DNA of 64,000 bases from NCBI RefSeq assembly GCF_009389715.1, contig NW_024067684.1:911001-975000 (forward strand), given 5' to 3'. Under the pieces are notes generated by a model that saw only the letters and a list, made by a program, of their open reading frames with translations, was not told the origin of the DNA and did not search any database. Below, piece after piece: positions 59,530 to 64,000 of this stretch (position 1 is the stretch's first letter; the number at the start of each line of letters is the position of its first letter). This DNA is from Phoenix dactylifera (Eukaryota > Streptophyta > Magnoliopsida > Arecales > Arecaceae). The translations under genes and the position numbers were made by a program.

Positions 59530-60654
59530 TGAGGCTCGACTCTTATTGGACCGGCCTAGAACGGTGGAACACCCAACCCCCACCTGGGCCTTAATTGTGG
59601 CAGACGCCTGATAGGAGTCTCCTCTCCCTCACAGACTCCGAAAGGTAATCAAAGTCCCAAGAGGAGGCTAGGGTTTCCTAGCCTTCGTCTGCATAAAGCT
59701 TCACTCCCAGCCCCCTGACGAGTCAGCACTCATAGCCTAGAAAAAAAAGAAATCGATCGCACCTTGACACAACCACATCATCAGTGGAGATGAGGCATTG
59801 CCACCTCCCACTTCACTGGCCCTTCCTCCTCCCGTCTTTGCCTTGTATACCAGTTATCGACCTAGATCTCACTATGAAATTCACTGGGATTTAACTAATT
59901 CAGCTTCCCCTCCGTCAGCTCCCTCTATTCTTTTCTGGTTACTTAATAATAGCAGTCCTTGCCAAACCTCCGACCAAGCCTTGTTGATCCTCATGATGGA
60001 AAGCCGGATCTTACATGGTGGAGCTTCAGCCACCGGTGAGTGGCTTGAGCCACGACGGACGTCGTGTCCTATTTTTGTTTCTTTGGGTTGAGATTTGTGT
60101 CTTTCTTGTTTTGCCAGCAGCCATTGTCATTCATTCACAATCGACTGATGTCGCCTTGGCCACTTCTTCTCAAACTGCCACCCATCACCGCCATCTAGCC
60201 ACTGGCCTTGTTCCTTTCTTTCTCTATTTTGAGAAGGCCATAAAGCTCCTTTTGCCAAAAAAATAAAAAAAAAGAAATGAAGAAGAAGACTACATGTCTT
60301 ATGTATCCTGTTTATCTTTCTCTCTCTTCTCCATTCTTTCTCTGCTTTCTTTCTCCCTTTAGATATCTTATGGATCAGTGGAGGGTCCAGATATCTAGGT
60401 AAATCTATGTTGACCATTGATCCTAGGAGGGCTCTAGGGCCGATGTTATGCGGCCCTAGGGGCAGTCTTGGACTGACCTTGTTACGACCATCCGCTCTGT
60501 CTTTCCATAATCTTCCTGTGTTTATAGCCGTTTATGATTATTTTAATATTAAGATTGGCTCTGTAGGTAAGCAACCATCTGGGCAGAGTAGGACACCTTG
60601 CCCCTGAGTACGTAGATTGAGGAGTGGGTTGCTATTCATTTGAGTTTGTCGTCG

Positions 60655-61033
60655 GTAGTTCAATTTTTCCCGATAAATGATTAGACCAGTCATCCCTTTA
60701 GCTATTGGACTCCATTCTTTGTCCGTAGGGGAGAGAAAGAAAAAAAAATTTCAATAAAGAAAAAGAGGCTATAGCCCCGGAACCCGACAAAGTCAAGATT
60801 TACGGGGAGCATCTTGGCGGTGAGATTCGATGATATGGCTTCTTTGTTCTCTTTGAAAGTCATCTACTGCTCATTTTTTTCTCAAATTTTGATAAGCAGC
60901 TCTGAAGAAGAGGCAGGCTCCGGCTCAGCAGCCGGGGGGAGGTTGAGATCGGGAAGCGGTCAGTTCGAAGGGCCGACACCGCTTCCACCGCCTCCGATAG
61001 AAAGAGGAGTTCCGTCCATTGCAGAAAGTATCG
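60655..61033. other. Foreign ~380-bp insert in the 5' LTR, possibly organellar
   Basis: The two LTR copies align on both sides of this segment, but the 3' LTR lacks it (its equivalent is only GTTATCGCCATAGGTAAG at 63586-63603). The insert is more GC-rich than the LTR and has an open frame from 60814 (MASLFSLKV onward). Its style (CCCCGGAACCC, GCTCCGGCTCAGCAGCC) reminds me of plant mitochondrial DNA, but I cannot name a mitochondrial gene in it. Origin is unproven. Confidence 0.4.
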
Positions 61034-61314
61034 ATAAGAATTCTTGCACATAATCACCTATATGGATATATGTATTCTGTAGCGTATATTGATTTTGGTT
61101 TTGTGTGGTATGATTGTTGATTGATTGTAGATCTGAATATATAAACATTTGTTTCTTTATTGTATACATGTATAGGATATTGATGATGTTGGTTGTTTTG
61201 AATATGATGCTAGTTGTTTAAATTTGGCAAGAAACATAATATGAAATTATATTTGCTTTGGCACGGATGAAATTGAATAATTTGATTGTTGAGAAAAAAG
61301 ATTTGGACTAGTCA

Positions 61315-61490
61315 TGTTATGCATTGCCAGTCATGGGCCGACGTGTGAGTATTATGGATTTGCCAGTTGTGGGCCAAATCATGATATTTTGGTTTGCCAC
61401 CACGGACCGAAGCATGAATATTATGATTTGCCGCCATAGGCTAAAGCATGGGATTATGGTTTGCCAGTCATAGGACAAAACATGATCGTG
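61315..61490 (+). repeat. Short tandem repeats inside the Gypsy LTR
   Basis: The words TTTGCCAGTCATGGGCC, TTTGCCAGTTGTGGGCC, TTTGCCACCACGGACCG, TTTGCCGCCATAGGCT and TTTGCCAGTCATAGGAC follow one another at roughly 35-45 base steps, with CATGAATATTATGG-like spacers. This is a decayed minisatellite in the U3 or leader part of the LTR. Confidence 0.6.
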
Positions 61491-63849
61491 GATAGGCCAA
61501 GTCGGAAAGATAATTATTGATCGAAAATCTGGACGGTAATGGAAGATAAGACATATGAAACCACTGTGAGCAAAAGTTTTAGATTGATGATATATTTGAT
61601 ATATTTTTCTGAATGAGATGCATATTTGATGACATACATTTATGTGTGCATTTCTATACGGATTTATTTGAGCTATGCTGAATAGTCGGCATGAGGTTTT
61701 ATGATTTTTTTCCTGCATTTTAATATAGTTTATAGATAATCTTTATTTTAAATTTACTTTATCTATATTGGTGTGAGTGCGGGGGATTCTTTCTAGACTA
61801 TAAAACTCAAACTATCTCTTCCCTTTCCTTTTCAAAATTACAAAATGATCAATGTTTGGCTATGGTTGAGATCACAGATGAAAGGATGAATAGGTAAATC
61901 ATCACTAATACTGGTCGGATGATTGAATTTTGTAAATTGTACAAGATTTGTTATTTGATAATATAGAATATTTTGTTATGAATTATGATCATTATTTTTC
62001 AGTTTTGTTGAGGTTGTGATGAACTTTCAGGTGTTGCAAGGTATCAAAGCTTAGGTTTAAGATGACTAGAAATTGTGACAAAAATGATCCATAGGGTTTG
62101 ACGTACGATAAGTATAGAAGGGTTGGACAATTTGTATCTCAAGTTATAGTCAGTAAGGTTTGATAAATTTTGGGCCTTGACAATTCTAGTGTAGACTAGT
62201 ATTTTGATCGAAAATTATTTAGCAAACCTAGAGAATTTTGATGAGTTGGATCAGAGTTGCGCAACGAAAGTATGTTGGGTTAAGTCACTTTGAACCTAGC
62301 CAAAAATATTAACTCTAATTTAGAAGGTGTTATGATAGAGGATTTGATTTGGTTTTCCTAGTTAAGGAGGCTACTTTGGAGCTCAAGGATGAGATATGTG
62401 TTAAGTATGCTCAACGTTAGAAATTCTTAGGTAAGTTAATTTCGAGGATGGAATTTTCTAAAGGAGGAGGGGGGAGGGGACGTGAGGCTCGGTTCTACTA
62501 GAACAATGAAACACCCAACCCCCACCCATGCCCTAAATGTAGCAGACTCCTGATAGGAGTCTCCTCTCCCTCACGGACTCCCGAAGGGAGTTGGAGTCCC
62601 AAGAGGAGGCTAGGGACCGTCTCTATGAAGCTTCACCCCTACCCTCTTGATGCATCAGAACTCATCGCTCGAGAAAAAAAATCGATCGCACCTTGACACA
62701 GCCGCATCATCGATGGAGATGAGGCATTGCCACCTCCCACTTCACCGACACCCTTCCTCCTCCCATCCTTTCCTTGTACACCAGTTATCGACCTAGATCT
62801 CACTGTGAAATTCACTGGGATTTAACCAATTCAACTTTTTTTTCTTCAGCTCCACCTATTCTTTCCCAGTTACTTGACAATAGTGGTCCTTCCCAGACCT
62901 CCAACCAAGCCTCATTGGTCCTCATGGTGGGACGCCAGAACTTGCATGGTGGAACTTCAACCACCGGTGAGTGGGTTGAGCCACAACAGACGTCATGTCC
63001 TATTTTTGTTTCTTTGGGTTGAGATTTGTTTCTTTCTTGTTTGTCGACCACCACTGTTGGCTATTTACAGTCGACTGATGTCGCCTTGGTCGCTATTTCT
63101 CAAGCCGCCACCTATCACCGCCATCTAGCCACTATCCCTATTCCTTTCTTTCAATATTTTGAAGAGTTTATGAGGCTCCTAAGAAAAAGGAAAGAAGAAG
63201 AAGAATATGGATCCAGTATGTCATGTTTATCTTTTCTCTTTCTCTCTCTCCCTCACACTTTCTCTCTTTGCTTTCCCACTTTCTCTCTTTAGATATCTTA
63301 TGGACCAATGGAGGGTCCAGATATCTAGATAAACCTAGGTTGACAATTGATCCTAGGAGTGGTTTAGGGCCGACGTTATGCAGCCCTAGGAGCAGTCTCA
63401 GACCGACATTGTTACGACCATCTGCCATGTGTTTCCATAATCTTCCACTATTCATGGTCGTTTATGATTATTCCAATATTGATATCTAGCTTTGTAGGTG
63501 AGCAACCATCTGGGCAAGAAAGTGTTGAGTAGGACACCTTGCCCCCAGTACATAGATTGAGCAGTGGGTCGGTATTCATTTAAGTTTGTTATCGCCATAG
63601 GTAAGAATTCTTGCACATAATATCCTATATGGATATATGTATTTTATAACATATATCAATGATTTTGGTTTTGCATCGTTTGAAGTATGATTGTCAATTG
63701 ATTGCAGATATGAATATATAAATATATGTTTCTTTATTGTATATAGGAGATAGGAGTAGGTCCTTCCAACATTGTAGAAATATTCTGTGATGAGCATACC
63801 AAAAAACCTTCTTTTTTTTTGGTACACGGGAAAACCTTCTTTGGATATG

Positions 63850-64000
63850 CAGTTCCGGCTTCTTGGGAAGTACCAAATAAATGACTGCTCGAATCAGGGT
63901 TTTGAGCATAAAGATTCCACTGACCCGTAAAAAGTGGTCCCAACCCTTGAGGATACGGTAATACGTCTAAGAAATTATTCCATCTGACGTACTCTCCCCT
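63850..64000 (-). pseudogene. psaB: Nuclear copy of plastid psaB (NUPT), partial
   Basis: Read on the minus strand from the window edge: [50 protein letters not shown]. This matches photosystem I P700 apoprotein A2 in its N-terminal third, as I recall the protein. The match stops after the codons for GTA at about 63850, where unrelated sequence joins. The fragment lacks the rest of psaB and sits beside a nuclear retrotransposon, so it is a transferred plastid piece, not a gene. It may continue past 64000. Confidence 0.85.

Larger units (their letters stand above)
59530..63752 (+). mobile_element. Deleted chromovirus-like Gypsy retrotransposon in FtsZ2 intron 1
   Basis: Two long direct repeats start TGAGGCTCG at 59530 and 62483. 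The first, taken as the 5' LTR, runs to GTTGCA at 62038 (2.5 kb including a foreign insert). It is followed directly by AGGTATCAAAGCTTAGGTTT (62039-62058), a primer-binding site close to the chromovirus TGGTATCAGAGC type. The internal part is only about 0.44 kb. It ends TTAATTTCGAGGATGGAATT, then a purine tract GGAGGAGGGGGGAGGGGA (62463-62480), the classical 3' end of chromoviruses just before the 3' LTR. Gag-Pol is deleted. The 3' LTR is recognisable to about 63752 and may continue beyond the window. The element lies in the same orientation as the gene. Confidence 0.8.

Noticed and set aside
59798..63489. Pairs of 80-97-codon ORFs in the two LTRs
   Set aside because: Found in the same place in both LTR copies but with frameshifts between them and no domain. 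LTRs are non-coding.

Overview
The window is plant nuclear DNA, most likely from a monocot. The first bZIP gene has a very GC-rich first exon in AT-rich flanks, a pattern typical of monocots. Genes carry several spliceosomal introns, and between and inside them lie LTR, TRIM, LINE, SINE and hAT elements. A large-genome monocot such as a palm would fit, but that is inference.

Layout. 1440-3717 (+) is a four-exon ABI5-like group A bZIP factor. 4581-12834 (-) is a ten-exon chloroplast ACT-domain protein of the ACR11/ACR12 type; its 3.75 kb intron 6 holds a 50-bp minisatellite and an LTR-element remnant, and intron 7 appears to be GC-AG. 12835-15860 is AT-rich intergenic DNA with microsatellites and a fold-back repeat cluster. 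16915-22198 (+) is a two-exon membrane-anchored dual-specificity phosphatase; a 4.5 kb intron separates the catalytic loop. 22200-27780 is repeat-rich and includes a SINE with target-site duplications and a LINE RNase H relic. 27783-33579 (-) is an eleven-exon TGA9/TGA10-clade bZIP-DOG1 factor. 33580-44050 has no gene I can defend, but contains a 336-bp hAT-type MITE with a perfect 8-bp duplication. 44058-45320 (-) is a single-exon F-box/LRR gene of the At1g67190 type.

From 46600 to 56345 the DNA is a nested transposon graveyard: a truncated LINE; a Copia element split by a solo LTR (5-bp duplication AGAGC) that itself contains a 5'-truncated hAT transposase gene; a BED zinc-finger fragment; and an ELC/VPS23 pseudogene split by an hAT-like element that carries a complete 437-bp TRIM. 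58017-58676 (+) is exon 1 of plastid FtsZ2. The rest of FtsZ2 lies beyond the window, and its first intron holds a deleted chromovirus-like Gypsy element whose 5' LTR carries a foreign insert. A plastid psaB fragment lies at the right edge.

The genes do not form a pathway. Two are bZIP regulators (ABA/seed type and TGA type), two encode plastid proteins (ACT-domain and FtsZ2), one an F-box protein and one a phosphatase. Exon borders were placed by reading frame, GT/AG (or GC/AG) signals and family recall; no alignment was run.
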